NCBI GenBank assembly: GCA_023227695.1
Contig: JALNVE010000079.1
Coordinates: forward strand, 1 to 10,964
Source of the DNA: Paludibacteraceae bacterium
Lineage (GTDB): Bacteria > Bacteroidota > Bacteroidia > Bacteroidales > Paludibacteraceae
Length of the DNA stretch: 10,964 nt
Reading direction: 5' to 3'
The first letter of the stretch is position 1; each line of letters opens with the position of its first letter. The notes beneath the pieces were generated by a model. That model was not told the origin of the DNA. It saw only the letters and a list, made by a program, of their open reading frames with translations, and made no database searches. The position numbers were made by a program, and so were the translations under genes. Positions 1 through 7,107 of this stretch are shown in pieces.

Positions 1-220
1 TGTTTTCATGGGCATCTATTTTTTTAAGTTATTGTTATATGTTCTTTTTACAAACTTAAAAATTGGATGCCTTTTTTATATCTTCTCCTTATCTTTTTTA
101 CAAATACAAACATAGGAACTACTGGTAATCGAGCGAGATTCAGTACTTTTACTGATTGATTTTTGTATTTATTCTCTGTGGCTCTCTGTGCCTTCTTTGT
201 GGTCCTCTGTGTAAATAAAA
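1..220. other. Non-coding region left of tcdA; possible start of an outgoing minus-strand gene
   Basis: No complete gene is visible here. On the minus strand an ATG at 15-13 and another at 9-7 open a frame that leaves the window after a few codons, so a gene may start there. Two perfect TAnnTTTG -7 elements face that way on the minus strand, TAAGTTTG (58-51) and TATGTTTG (114-107), but neither has a clear TTG at the usual -33 distance. A 6-bp hairpin (TCAGTA 140-145, loop of 4, TACTGA 150-155) may be a weak terminator; it has no clean T-tract in the tcdA direction. The CTCTGTG repeat at 174-211 is listed separately. The outgoing gene is an inference from very little sequence. Confidence 0.3.
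174..211. repeat. Four tandem CTCTGTG-type heptamers with 10-11 bp period
   Basis: The heptamer CTCTGTG starts at 174, 184 and 205, with a one-base variant, CTTTGTG, at 195. Starts are spaced 10, 11 and 10 bp, close to one helical turn. The cluster begins about 10 bases past the tcdA stop. On the minus strand it reads as CACAGAG units. From memory, CACAGAG-rich clusters of this kind occur scattered in intergenic DNA of many unrelated bacteria, including Bacteroidetes. Their function is not known to me. Confidence 0.6.
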
Positions 221-934
221 CTAACAATCCCTGATAATATACGATGCTATGAAGTTTCCGAAAGTCGGTGGCATGTAGGAAACGGTTCCTACGGTAGAGA
301 CTTTATTTTGCTCGTTTGTACATGGAATAATTGCCTTTTCATCGGCTAATTCGGAACTGAACACAACAGGAAATCCTTTCTTTATTCCAATTTTACTGAG
401 CCTCTTTCGAACGGCTTTGGCCAAGTTGCAGTTGTATGATTTGGATATATCGGCAATTTTAATCTGTGTCGGATCTGTCTTGGCTCCTGCACCCATGGAG
501 GAGATGATATTTATCTTTCTCTCGAGAGCATTCTGAATCAAAAAGACCTTAGGACTAAGCGTGTCGATGGCATCAACGATGTAATCAAAATGGGTTGAAT
601 CCAAAAGTTCAGGAATTCGCTCGTCTTTCAAAAACTCGTTTAAAACGGTTATTTTTAAGTCTGGATTGATATCTAATAGTCGTTTGGCAAGGACTTCCGT
701 CTTGTATTGGCCGATAGTCGAATGCAACGCTACCAACTGGCGGTTGATGTTGCTTTCATTTACGGTGTCTGCATCCAAAATCGTCATGATGCCGATGCCG
801 GCACGGCAAAGCATCTCAGCAGCGTATGCGCCCACTCCGCCCACGCCTACAACGAGTACGTGCAGATGTTTCATACGTTCCACCTTTTCATCTCCTAAGA
901 GAACTTTTGTTCTTGTTTGCCACATGTTATCCAT
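221..934 (-). CDS. tcdA: tRNA threonylcarbamoyladenosine dehydratase (TcdA/CsdL family)
   Basis: E1/ThiF/MoeB-like enzyme that uses ATP to dehydrate t6A37 to cyclic t6A on ANN-decoding tRNAs in the cytoplasm. Numbered from the ATG at 934 (237 residues), the nucleotide-binding loop VVGVGGVG lies at about 28-35. The adenylation-domain NRQ motif is at 64-66, DAIDT at about 121-125, and the SSMGAGAK segment follows. The length and these motifs match the Bacteroidetes form. The frame can be opened 9 bases earlier with TTG at 943, which overlaps the upstream stop as TTGA. I prefer ATG 934 because family members begin a few residues before the conserved WQ-R-LLG segment; ATG 925 is also possible. 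It ends in TAG. It is the last gene of the dgt-glycosylase-tcdA operon. Family assignment is firm; only the start is uncertain. Confidence 0.93.
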   Translation of the reverse strand: MDNMWQTRTKVLLGDEKVERMKHLHVLVVGVGGVGAYAAEMLCRAGIGIMTILDADTVNESNINRQLVALHSTIGQYKTEVLAKRLLDINPDLKITVLNEFLKDERIPELLDSTHFDYIVDAIDTLSPKVFLIQNALERKINIISSMGAGAKTDPTQIKIADISKSYNCNLAKAVRKRLSKIGIKKGFPVVFSSELADEKAIIPCTNEQNKVSTVGTVSYMPPTFGNFIASYIIRDC

Positions 935-939
935 GTTTT

Positions 940-1503
940 TCAAGAAAGAATTGTTTTTATAGAGGCATACATTTTAGCCTTTTCATCGATAGGTTTAGGG
1001 TAAGTTCTGGAAGAAGAGGGCATCCTGTAAATCGAGATTTTTCTTCCTTCAAAAAGGATGTCTGTATGTCCGCCTACAGCTGGAACCTCTGCGTCATATT
1101 GTTTGCACAGTGTTTCGGCAGCCTTGCCTCCAGTGGTGATAATCGCGATGCATTGGGGTAATTCTCTCAAAAAAAAGCCAATGTCCATTGTCTCGTCCAC
1201 TTCAAGAAATTGGTCGGAGGCAGTGCCTTTTAATCGGGTCACTGATTTTGCCGTATCGCTGAAGGCAATGCCCTTTTCATTGAGAAATTTGACAATTTTC
1301 TCTTTGTTGAACTTTTTTTCTGATGGAATAGTGAAATAATCCTTTTCATCGAAAAAAACAAGACCGAAAATGCGCCACATGTCGTTTTGCCAGTTCGGAT
1401 AATAGAAGTCCATTGACCATCTCTTTTGTGAGGGAGGGAAACTTCCGAGCATCAGAATTTTGGCATTCTTCGGAAGAAACGGCTCTAAAGGGTGCTGCTC
1501 CAT
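940..1503 (-). CDS. Uracil-DNA glycosylase superfamily protein, family 6 / hypoxanthine-DNA glycosylase-like
   Basis: Probable base-excision repair glycosylase that removes deaminated bases (hypoxanthine or uracil) from DNA. The 187-residue protein has the UDG fold signatures: motif 1, LMLGSFPPS, at about 17-25; a second segment, YYPNWQNDMW, at 34-43; and the C-terminal loop MPSSSR at 161-166. The second segment aligns with the YY-HP-N-FW segment of hypoxanthine-DNA glycosylases, which makes Asn40 the likely catalytic residue. The C-terminal loop corresponds to the minor-groove loop (LPSTSP in the hypoxanthine family). The motif wording diverges from Ung, so classic uracil specificity is not supported. 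The substrate is inferred from the family. The gene starts 3 bases after the dgt stop and its TGA adjoins tcdA, so translation is likely coupled. Pairing with dgt fits a role in keeping the nucleotide pool and DNA free of damaged purines. Confidence 0.8.
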   Translation of the reverse strand: MEQHPLEPFLPKNAKILMLGSFPPSQKRWSMDFYYPNWQNDMWRIFGLVFFDEKDYFTIPSEKKFNKEKIVKFLNEKGIAFSDTAKSVTRLKGTASDQFLEVDETMDIGFFLRELPQCIAIITTGGKAAETLCKQYDAEVPAVGGHTDILFEGRKISIYRMPSSSRTYPKPIDEKAKMYASIKTILS

Positions 1504-1506
1504 GCT

Positions 1507-2835
1507 TTATAGATTTGGGAGACTCATTCCTGTTATCTTTTGATAAAGGTTGAGCGCATATATGTCGGTCATTCCGGAGATGTAATCCAAAACGGAAAGA
1601 ATTCTGCGATATGGATCCTCGCTGTTTGTCTCATACTGCTCTGGAATTCTTGCCAAAAGCTGTTTTGAATATGCTTTTTCTGCGTTGAAAACGGCATTTA
1701 TTTCTTTTTCGATGAGTGTATAGATAATGTTGTAACCGGCAATCTCTATGTCAACAACATCCTTGGATTTGTAGATTCGTTTGTATGATAATTTCTCGCA
1801 CTCCTTGTAAGCGGCATGTATGTGTGGTTGCATGTTGTCAACTAGTGAACCTTCGAATGTTCCGGAGAGAATGGCCTCTTCATTTTCTACAAAAACTTTA
1901 GAACATTCATCAACTAAAACACCGATGACGATGGAACGCAAATAGGCAATTTGCTCGTTTTCATCGGTAACTTTGTCCATGTGCTCCACTTTTCTTTTTT
2001 GAACATCTTCCGGGAAGAAGTTAAGGAAAAGATGCTTCGTCTCGTCAAGGCTGACGAGTTTCAACTTGTGAGCATCTTCAATGTCCATTATCTCGTAGCA
2101 GATGTCGTCTGCAGCCTCTACAAGGTAAACCAACGGATGACGTGCATATTTGTAGTCGCTGATTTTAATCATGCCTAAGTCGTCGGCAATTTTGACGAAG
2201 TCGTCCTTCTCGCTTTGGAAGAATCCGAATTTCTTTTTCTTTCCGATGTAATCCGATTGATACGGATATTTTACGATGGAAGCGATGGTTGAGTAGGTGA
2301 GAACGAATCCTCCCTTTCTGCGGCCGTTGAACTGATGGGTCAACAAGCGGAATGCATTGGCGTTTCCTTCGAAATTAATGATGTCGTTCCATTGGCTGTT
2401 GGTGATGCCGTATTTCTCTTTTAATTGTTGCCCGTTTCCTTCTGAAAAATACGATGAAATGGCTGTTTCTCCGGAATGACCGAAAGGCGGATTTCCCATG
2501 TCGTGGGCCAAACATCCGGCCGAAACGATGGAACCGATTTCGGAGATGTGCTCGCAGATGTTTTCGCCATGTTTAGCAATCAATTGCTTGGAGACGTTGT
2601 TGCCCAATGACCTTCCTACACAAGAGACTTCAATGCTGTGCGTCAGACGGTTATGTACGAAAATGTTTCCAGGTAACGGAAACACCTGTGTCTTGTTCTG
2701 CAGTCTGCGGAATGGAGATGAGAAAACCAATCGGTCGAAGTCTCTTTGAAACTCCGTACGGTCCTGTTTTTGCTCGTCGTGATAGGTCTCTAATCCAAAC
2801 CTCTTCGTCGAGATTAGCTTTTGCCAGTTCATCAT
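1507..2835 (-). CDS. dgt: Deoxyguanosinetriphosphate triphosphohydrolase (dGTPase)
   Basis: HD-superfamily metalloenzyme that hydrolyses dGTP to deoxyguanosine and triphosphate, controlling the dNTP pool. The 442 residues carry the family motifs: FRRLQNKTQV at about 42-51; RLTHSIEV with His66; the HD pair His111-Asp112 in HDMGNPPFGH, which also supplies His120; and the distal metal ligand in EAADD (Asp243/244). The length is close to that of short bacterial dGTPases. The C-terminal half is helical with no added domain. Two adjacent ATGs (2835 and 2832) can serve as start. It is first in a minus-strand operon with the glycosylase and tcdA, and is divergent from the CHASE2 gene, with a 193-bp shared promoter region. 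Whether the true substrate is dGTP alone or several dNTPs cannot be told from sequence. Confidence 0.93.
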   Translation of the reverse strand: MMNWQKLISTKRFGLETYHDEQKQDRTEFQRDFDRLVFSSPFRRLQNKTQVFPLPGNIFVHNRLTHSIEVSCVGRSLGNNVSKQLIAKHGENICEHISEIGSIVSAGCLAHDMGNPPFGHSGETAISSYFSEGNGQQLKEKYGITNSQWNDIINFEGNANAFRLLTHQFNGRRKGGFVLTYSTIASIVKYPYQSDYIGKKKKFGFFQSEKDDFVKIADDLGMIKISDYKYARHPLVYLVEAADDICYEIMDIEDAHKLKLVSLDETKHLFLNFFPEDVQKRKVEHMDKVTDENEQIAYLRSIVIGVLVDECSKVFVENEEAILSGTFEGSLVDNMQPHIHAAYKECEKLSYKRIYKSKDVVDIEIAGYNIIYTLIEKEINAVFNAEKAYSKQLLARIPEQYETNSEDPYRRILSVLDYISGMTDIYALNLYQKITGMSLPNL

Positions 2836-2922
2836 AATTGATGCCTATTTTTAATCGGAATAAAATATTTTAGATCGTTTGGTATCGTAGATTTTCATCT
2901 CCGGGAAACGTCTAATTCTCAA

Positions 2923-2930
2923 CAAAGATA
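2923..2930 (-). promoter_or_regulatory. Candidate -7 element of the dgt operon promoter
   Basis: On the minus strand this reads TATCTTTG, a perfect match to the Bacteroidetes -7 consensus TAnnTTTG. It would start a transcript roughly 80 bases before the dgt ATG. No convincing TTG/TTTG is present at the -33 distance, so this rests on one box only. Confidence 0.35.
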
Positions 2931-2971
2931 GCGATTAAGGCTGATATGAAAAAGATGATTTTTCTTCAATG

Positions 2972-3001
2972 TTGACGTCTATTATCTTTTTTGTATCTTT
3001 G
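2972..3001 (+). promoter_or_regulatory. Promoter of the CHASE2-caspase operon
   Basis: TTG at 2972-2974 and TATCTTTG at 2994-3001 are separated by 19 bp. This matches the Bacteroidetes primary sigma factor promoter pattern (TTTG, about 19-21 bp, TAnnTTTG). Transcription would begin about 20 bases upstream of the ATG at 3029. It is the best promoter in the window because both boxes and the spacing agree. Confidence 0.6.
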
Positions 3002-3028
3002 AAAAATAACTAATAACGGATACGGTAT

Positions 3029-4264
3029 ATGTTGTTTTTTACCAAAAGATATGCCTACCATGGATTTATGGTACTTGTCATCACGGTTTTGATTTGTTTT
3101 CTTGTTGGAGCCTTGGGCTTTAGCACAATGTTTTTGGACCCTGTTGGTCAGGCCATAAAAAGTTTTCGCTTTACGGATTCTTATTTTTATATTGAAAATA
3201 ATTCGGAGGATATTGTGGATGTCAATCCTGATGTTGTACTTTTTGATGTTTCAGGCTGCTATTCACGTCCGGAGATTGCCCATGCTGTGCAGCGTTTGTA
3301 CAACGATGGGGCAAAGGTTATTGCGCTAGATGTGATTTTCGGGAATAGCATTGCTCAAGGTCAGGAGGACAATGATAGCCTTTTGAATGTGATGCGACGT
3401 TGTCATGACCGAATTGTTTCGGCAACAAGGGCTGTCCCTACATCAGAGGGTTTTGATTTTGAATCCTCTTACTTTGTGAAAGAGGTTGGATGTCGTGAGG
3501 CTTGTGTGAATTTGGATAATAATTTTGTGCGTACCTTACAACAAGATATCTGTTTCGGCGATACTTGCTTACCCTCTTTTGTCTCTGTAATTAGCCAAAT
3601 GGCTGAACCTCAGAAATACGAGGTTTTCAGCAAAAGGGGGAATAAAGATGAATTGATTAATTACAGACGGATGATTTTTGAAAAGATTCATATTTACGAT
3701 GATTATTATCCTGAAGACGTGAAAGGGAAAGTGGTAATTATAGGTGATTTGGTTGATTTACGTGATTATCATAACGTGCCCGTTGAGATTGATTCATCTA
3801 ACCGAATATCAGGAACCATCATTCATGCGTATGCTTTATCAACCATCACGAAAAATCGTCTGATTAGTCAGATGTCCGACGCATTTGGCTTTGTCATTGG
3901 CTTGATCTTCACTTTCTTGTTTTGCATGCTTTGCTGTCAGGTGTCTGAGAAGTATGAAAAAATAAGCGGTTTGGTGATGAATGTATATCAGATATGCCTT
4001 CTTTTGCTGCTAGCTTTTGTCGGTACAATGAGCTTCTTGAAACTGAATTATAATATAAACATGATTTATACGATGCTTGGCATAGGTCTTGCAGGTTTTT
4101 CTACAGATCTATGGTATTATATCATAACGACCCGTCTATACAAATGGGTTAAAAATGGTGTTTTAAAGCTGATAAATAAGATAAAAATAAAAATTAAAGA
4201 TCGAAAACGAAAAGAAGAAACCGAAGTAGAGGTTGATTCTTCAGAAAATTCAAACATAAAATGA
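3029..4264 (+). CDS. CHASE2-domain membrane protein (probable sensor)
   Basis: Probable inner-membrane sensor of 411 residues. It has a transmembrane helix at about 12-34, then a periplasmic CHASE2-type domain at about 40-280. At least two, probably three, C-terminal helices follow at about 284-305, 315-340 and 345-368. The protein ends in a short, very basic tail rich in Lys/Arg and then Glu/Ser. CHASE2 hallmarks are the DVVLFDVSG strand at about 68-76, GAKVIALDVIF at 94-104, GKVVIIGD at about 234-241, and the late RISGTIIHAYALS segment. The usual WPWPR patch of CHASE2 is absent. CHASE2 is normally fused to a cyclase, kinase or CHAT protease; here no output domain follows. The stop overlaps the start of the caspase gene as ATGA, so that protease is the likely partner. 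The ligand is unknown. Confidence 0.82.
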   Translation: MLFFTKRYAYHGFMVLVITVLICFLVGALGFSTMFLDPVGQAIKSFRFTDSYFYIENNSEDIVDVNPDVVLFDVSGCYSRPEIAHAVQRLYNDGAKVIALDVIFGNSIAQGQEDNDSLLNVMRRCHDRIVSATRAVPTSEGFDFESSYFVKEVGCREACVNLDNNFVRTLQQDICFGDTCLPSFVSVISQMAEPQKYEVFSKRGNKDELINYRRMIFEKIHIYDDYYPEDVKGKVVIIGDLVDLRDYHNVPVEIDSSNRISGTIIHAYALSTITKNRLISQMSDAFGFVIGLIFTFLFCMLCCQVSEKYEKISGLVMNVYQICLLLLLAFVGTMSFLKLNYNINMIYTMLGIGLAGFSTDLWYYIITTRLYKWVKNGVLKLINKIKIKIKDRKRKEETEVEVDSSENSNIK

Positions 4265-4611
4265 GGAGTTTAATATCTATATTATTTATTCTGTTTTCCG
4301 TTTTCTCCACTATGGCTCAGAACTTGCCGAGTAAGGGAACGAACGGGAAATGGGGATTCCGTGATGAATCAGGGAATTGGGTAGTGAACCCTATATTTGA
4401 TGAATATGATGGAAGCAACACGTTTACGAAGATTAAGAATTTTGCCGTTGTACGACAAGGCAAATTGTGGGGATGTGTCGGTGTGGATGGGAAATTTGTC
4501 TCTAAGTTGGTTTTTAGAAACATGTTGCTTGCAGCAAAAGCTGGAAATGAATGGAATAACAAAGCACAGCGAGGCGAGAACATTTACGAGGCTTTTGACA
4601 TCAAGAGTTAG
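4261..4611 (+). CDS. WG-repeat N-terminal part of an interrupted caspase-family protein (signal peptide + first repeat)
   Basis: 116 residues ending at an in-frame TAG. Residues 1-20 form a typical signal peptide with a hydrophobic core and a likely cut near STMA-Q; there is no lipobox cysteine, so export to the periplasm without lipid is expected. Residues 30-116 make one complete WG-repeat unit, with KWGF at 30-33 and WGC at 70-72. The same frame continues after the TAG into the next repeat unit and the caspase domain, so this is the 5' part of a 662-codon gene and not a separate protein. It starts in an ATGA overlap with the CHASE2 stop, which implies translational coupling. Alone, this fragment would be a small exported WG protein with no catalytic domain. 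Confidence 0.75.
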   Translation: MRSLISILFILFSVFSTMAQNLPSKGTNGKWGFRDESGNWVVNPIFDEYDGSNTFTKIKNFAVVRQGKLWGCVGVDGKFVSKLVFRNMLLAAKAGNEWNNKAQRGENIYEAFDIKS

Positions 4612-5139
4612 AAATATGGTTTTTCAGATTATGAAGGTACGATGTTGATGAATCCCATTTATGAAGATGTGGATCCTGATTATAACTTCTTTAAAGGCAA
4701 GAAACTTTCGGTTGTAAAGCATGCAGGTTGCTGGGGATGTGTCGATAAAAAGGGCGTTTTTGTTACAAAACCAGTTCTTGTTAGCATGGAAGACGCTCGT
4801 ATGGCAGCCGATGAGGTGGCCAATTATGCAAAGTTGGGTGTGAATGTTTATGATGCTTTTGATTCATCCAATCGCAAATGGGGATTTGTCAATTACAAAG
4901 GGTTATGGGTGGTTCGTCCGATTCTCGATAATGTGGACCGTGATTATAATTTTGGAGGCGGAAGACTTTTTGCCGTTGTGAAATATAAGGGAAAATGGGG
5001 TTGTGTGAACCGTCTGTCTTCTTTTATCGTAAAACCAACGTACGCAAATGCTCAGGCAGCAAAGAATGCAGGTTTTGCATGGCAGTCTAAAAACTCTACG
5101 GTGATTGACCCTTCTCAGTTGGCCTCTTTTGACGATGGA
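4348..5139 (+). repeat. Three tandem 88-codon WG-repeat units in the caspase gene
   Basis: The anchors recur at exactly 88 codons. K-W/Y-GF begins at codons 30, 118 and 206, and the Trp of WGC is at codons 70, 158 and 246 (full-frame numbering). Each unit is a WG pair: WGF then a V-x-P-I-x-D segment, then AVV/SVV-x-WGC, then an Ala-rich helix, ending near AFD. Identity is at protein level and the DNA copies are diverged. WG repeats are taken to be protein- or ligand-binding modules. The exact spacing shows that no insertion or deletion has occurred across the TAG. Confidence 0.85.
4609..4611 (+). other. In-frame TAG stop interrupting the WG-caspase gene
   Basis: The TAG is codon 117 of an otherwise open 662-codon frame. 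It takes the place of the residue just before K-W/Y-GF, which is Gly29 in repeat 1 and Arg205 in repeat 3. Reading frame and repeat spacing are intact on both sides, so this is a point substitution or a base-call error, not a frameshift. TAG also ends tcdA and the addA-like gene in this window, so genome-wide reassignment of TAG is unlikely. Confidence 0.9.
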
Positions 5140-6249
5140 AAGCTTAAAAATGTGAACTGGGTAGGTGGTTCGTCCTCTTCTCAAGCCTATGTGGAACCTA
5201 CTTCTCAGCGTCAGACTAACTCAGCTCAAACGTATTCTGAACCTCCAACCATCCAGATCTTGACTCCAAAGGATGGCTCTGATTATACAACGAGCGAGAT
5301 GACCTTCACTTACGAGGTAAAGACGGCCGATGGCAGTGCGCCTCAAATCCTCTCCTACGTAAACGGTGAGTTGCACCCTAGAACAAAAGGCATTAAGCGT
5401 GTGGGCAACCAGATAACGTTGACATTGCCACGATTGGATGATTGCCGTGTGCAGCTCATTGCAAAGGATAAGAATGGTCAGAATAGTGACCCTGCCGTTG
5501 TGTTGCTGCACTATCGCGGTAATCGTCCAAAACCCAATCTTCACGTCTTTGCCGTGGGCGTCAGCAATTACGACCAAGCCGATTTGAAGTTGCTTCATGC
5601 AGCCAAGGATGCAGCTGATTTCACAAATGTCATCACAAATAGGAAGACCTCCATGTATGTGCAAAAGACACCGGTTCTTATCACAGATAAGAGTGCAACG
5701 GACAAAAACATCAAGAAAGGCCTTTCATCTTTGGTTAATAATGTGGAACAGGGTGATGTAGTGATGCTCTTCTTTTCTGGTCACGGCAGCAAAGAGGGTG
5801 GTGAGACTTACTTCTTGTCTTGTAATGCTGAAAGTAATGATCTCTTTTCTTCTGCGGTTAACTTTGATGCAATACGTACGGCTATCAAACGTTTAAAAGA
5901 CCGTAAATGTCGTATTTTGGTTTTTATGGATGCTTGTCATTCGGGAGCCCTATATGGTCAGAAATCGGTTGCAGAAAGCTTTACGTTGGCAGATCCGGGT
6001 GTGATAGGCTTCTATTCGAGCACGGAGAGCCAGAAGTCGAATGAATCTGAACAGTGGGATAACGGTATTTTTACGAAAGCTTTGATCGAAGGTTTGTCAG
6101 GAAATGCAAAAGATACCGATGGAAATATCACAATTGACGAATTGGAACGTTATATACGTGAGGCAGTCAGAAAAGCTACAAACGGCAAACAGATGCCTAT
6201 ATTCGAGAATAAACAAGGAAACTTCGTTCTGTTTGAGGCTTCCAAATAA
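4642..6249 (+). CDS. Caspase-family (peptidase C14) protein with WG repeats and Ig-like domain, 3' part of an interrupted gene
   Basis: 535 residues from ATG 4642 (ATG 4648 is also possible). In order: the rest of WG unit 2 and unit 3 (about 1-166), a Ser/Gln/Thr-rich linker (about 176-200), an Ig-like beta domain (about 201-294), then a caspase-like domain to the end. The catalytic His381 lies in FFSGHG and Cys432 in DACHSG, so the dyad is intact. An EF-hand-like loop (D-T-D-G-N-I-T-I-D-E, starting at full-frame codon 618) lies near the C-terminus, as in several prokaryotic caspases. The product is a cysteine peptidase, probably cutting after Arg/Lys like other bacterial metacaspase relatives; that specificity is inferred. 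Without the upstream part it has no signal peptide, so if made from this ATG it would stay in the cytoplasm. It is preceded by its own 5' part and the CHASE2 gene in one operon. Confidence 0.85.
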   Translation: MLMNPIYEDVDPDYNFFKGKKLSVVKHAGCWGCVDKKGVFVTKPVLVSMEDARMAADEVANYAKLGVNVYDAFDSSNRKWGFVNYKGLWVVRPILDNVDRDYNFGGGRLFAVVKYKGKWGCVNRLSSFIVKPTYANAQAAKNAGFAWQSKNSTVIDPSQLASFDDGKLKNVNWVGGSSSSQAYVEPTSQRQTNSAQTYSEPPTIQILTPKDGSDYTTSEMTFTYEVKTADGSAPQILSYVNGELHPRTKGIKRVGNQITLTLPRLDDCRVQLIAKDKNGQNSDPAVVLLHYRGNRPKPNLHVFAVGVSNYDQADLKLLHAAKDAADFTNVITNRKTSMYVQKTPVLITDKSATDKNIKKGLSSLVNNVEQGDVVMLFFSGHGSKEGGETYFLSCNAESNDLFSSAVNFDAIRTAIKRLKDRKCRILVFMDACHSGALYGQKSVAESFTLADPGVIGFYSSTESQKSNESEQWDNGIFTKALIEGLSGNAKDTDGNITIDELERYIREAVRKATNGKQMPIFENKQGNFVLFEASK

Positions 6250-6276
6250 ATTAGTAATCTTTTAAAATTGATATAT

Positions 6277-6903
6277 ATGAGTTTGAAAGGTGTGAAAAAT
6301 GTTTTCTTTGATCTGGGCGGAGTTTTAGTCGACCTTGAAAAGGCACGTTGTATAAAAGAGTTCTCTAATCAAGGAATTTCTAATGCAGAGACGCGTATAG
6401 GTCGCAGCCATAAAACAGGATTGTTTTTAGCTTTAGAGACTGGATCCATATCCGTCACTGAATTTCATGATCAATTTAGGAAAATAGCAGGTTGCTTTAT
6501 CTCAGACGAAAATATAGACCGTACTTGGAATTTATATTTAGGTGAGGTTAATCCTAAAAAGATTGATTTGCTGAAAAAGCTTAGAAGTCAATATCATGTT
6601 TACATGTTGAGCAATACGAGTAAGATTCATTTTGATTTTCTGAAGGATCATACCTTCTTGAAGGAGAAAGGCTGCGCCATAGAGGATTGCTTCGATAAAT
6701 GCTATCTCTCTTACGAATTGCATCTTTACAAACCAGATCCAAAAATTTACGAATATGTCTTGAACGACACTTCTTCCAAGGCCTCAGAATGCCTTTTTAT
6801 CGACGATGATGAATTGAATGTTGAGGCAGCCAAAAATCTTGGATTCAAAACCTGCCTCTACAAAAGCATGGATGATTTGAAAGAGTTGTTCGGAGAATTC
6901 TGA
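6277..6903 (+). CDS. HAD-superfamily phosphatase (HAD-IA type)
   Basis: 208-residue cytoplasmic HAD hydrolase, likely a small-molecule phosphatase. All four motifs are present. Motif I is DLGGVLVD at 12-19; its first Asp is the nucleophile, while the usual second Asp position holds Gly, as in many DxGGV-type members. Motif II is LSNTS with Ser112, motif III is YKPDP with Lys152, and motif IV is IDDDE with Asp176/Asp177. An inserted helical cap lies at about 20-95. An in-frame TTG at 6268 would add three residues; I chose the ATG at 6277 because homologues start shortly before the nucleophile strand. It lies 27 bases after the caspase stop on the same strand, so read-through from that operon is likely. 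No promoter was seen in the gap. The substrate cannot be deduced; a link to the CHASE2-caspase pair is not supported beyond proximity. Confidence 0.85.
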   Translation: MSLKGVKNVFFDLGGVLVDLEKARCIKEFSNQGISNAETRIGRSHKTGLFLALETGSISVTEFHDQFRKIAGCFISDENIDRTWNLYLGEVNPKKIDLLKKLRSQYHVYMLSNTSKIHFDFLKDHTFLKEKGCAIEDCFDKCYLSYELHLYKPDPKIYEYVLNDTSSKASECLFIDDDELNVEAAKNLGFKTCLYKSMDDLKELFGEF

Positions 6904-7107
6904 TAGAATTTTGGTATATCATAGAATTGGTATCTAATAATAAGACTAATTGTCGTATTAGCATAATGATTAAACTTGATTTAATAAGCTATAATTTATT
7001 CACAAGTAAAAAACTTTATGTCCTCACTTAATGGCTATTCTCATTTTGCCAATAGACGTGATTATACAAAACTATCATATTTGATAAAAGGATTGTATTT
7101 TGATGTA

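Noticed and set aside
666..1339. Several plus-strand open frames opposite tcdA and the glycosylase
   Set aside because: They are antisense to well-identified genes and show Cys/Ser/Arg-rich composition without motifs.
4609..4611. TAG as a reassigned sense codon, as in some gut phages
   Set aside because: TAG ends tcdA and the addA-like gene at the expected family ends, and nothing else in the window is phage-like. A local suppression event cannot be excluded, but a changed code is not supported.
5221..5664. 147-codon open frame on the minus strand inside the caspase gene
   Set aside because: It lies antisense to the Ig-like and caspase regions, has no recognisable domain, and is explained as a shadow of the coding strand.
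6946..6961. Hairpin CTAAT/ATTAG after the HAD gene as a terminator
   Set aside because: The stem is 5 bp, mostly A-T, and no T-run follows.
7073..7086. Hairpin TATCA/TGATA after ptuB as a terminator
   Set aside because: The stem is only 5 AT-rich pairs and no solid T-tract follows in either direction.
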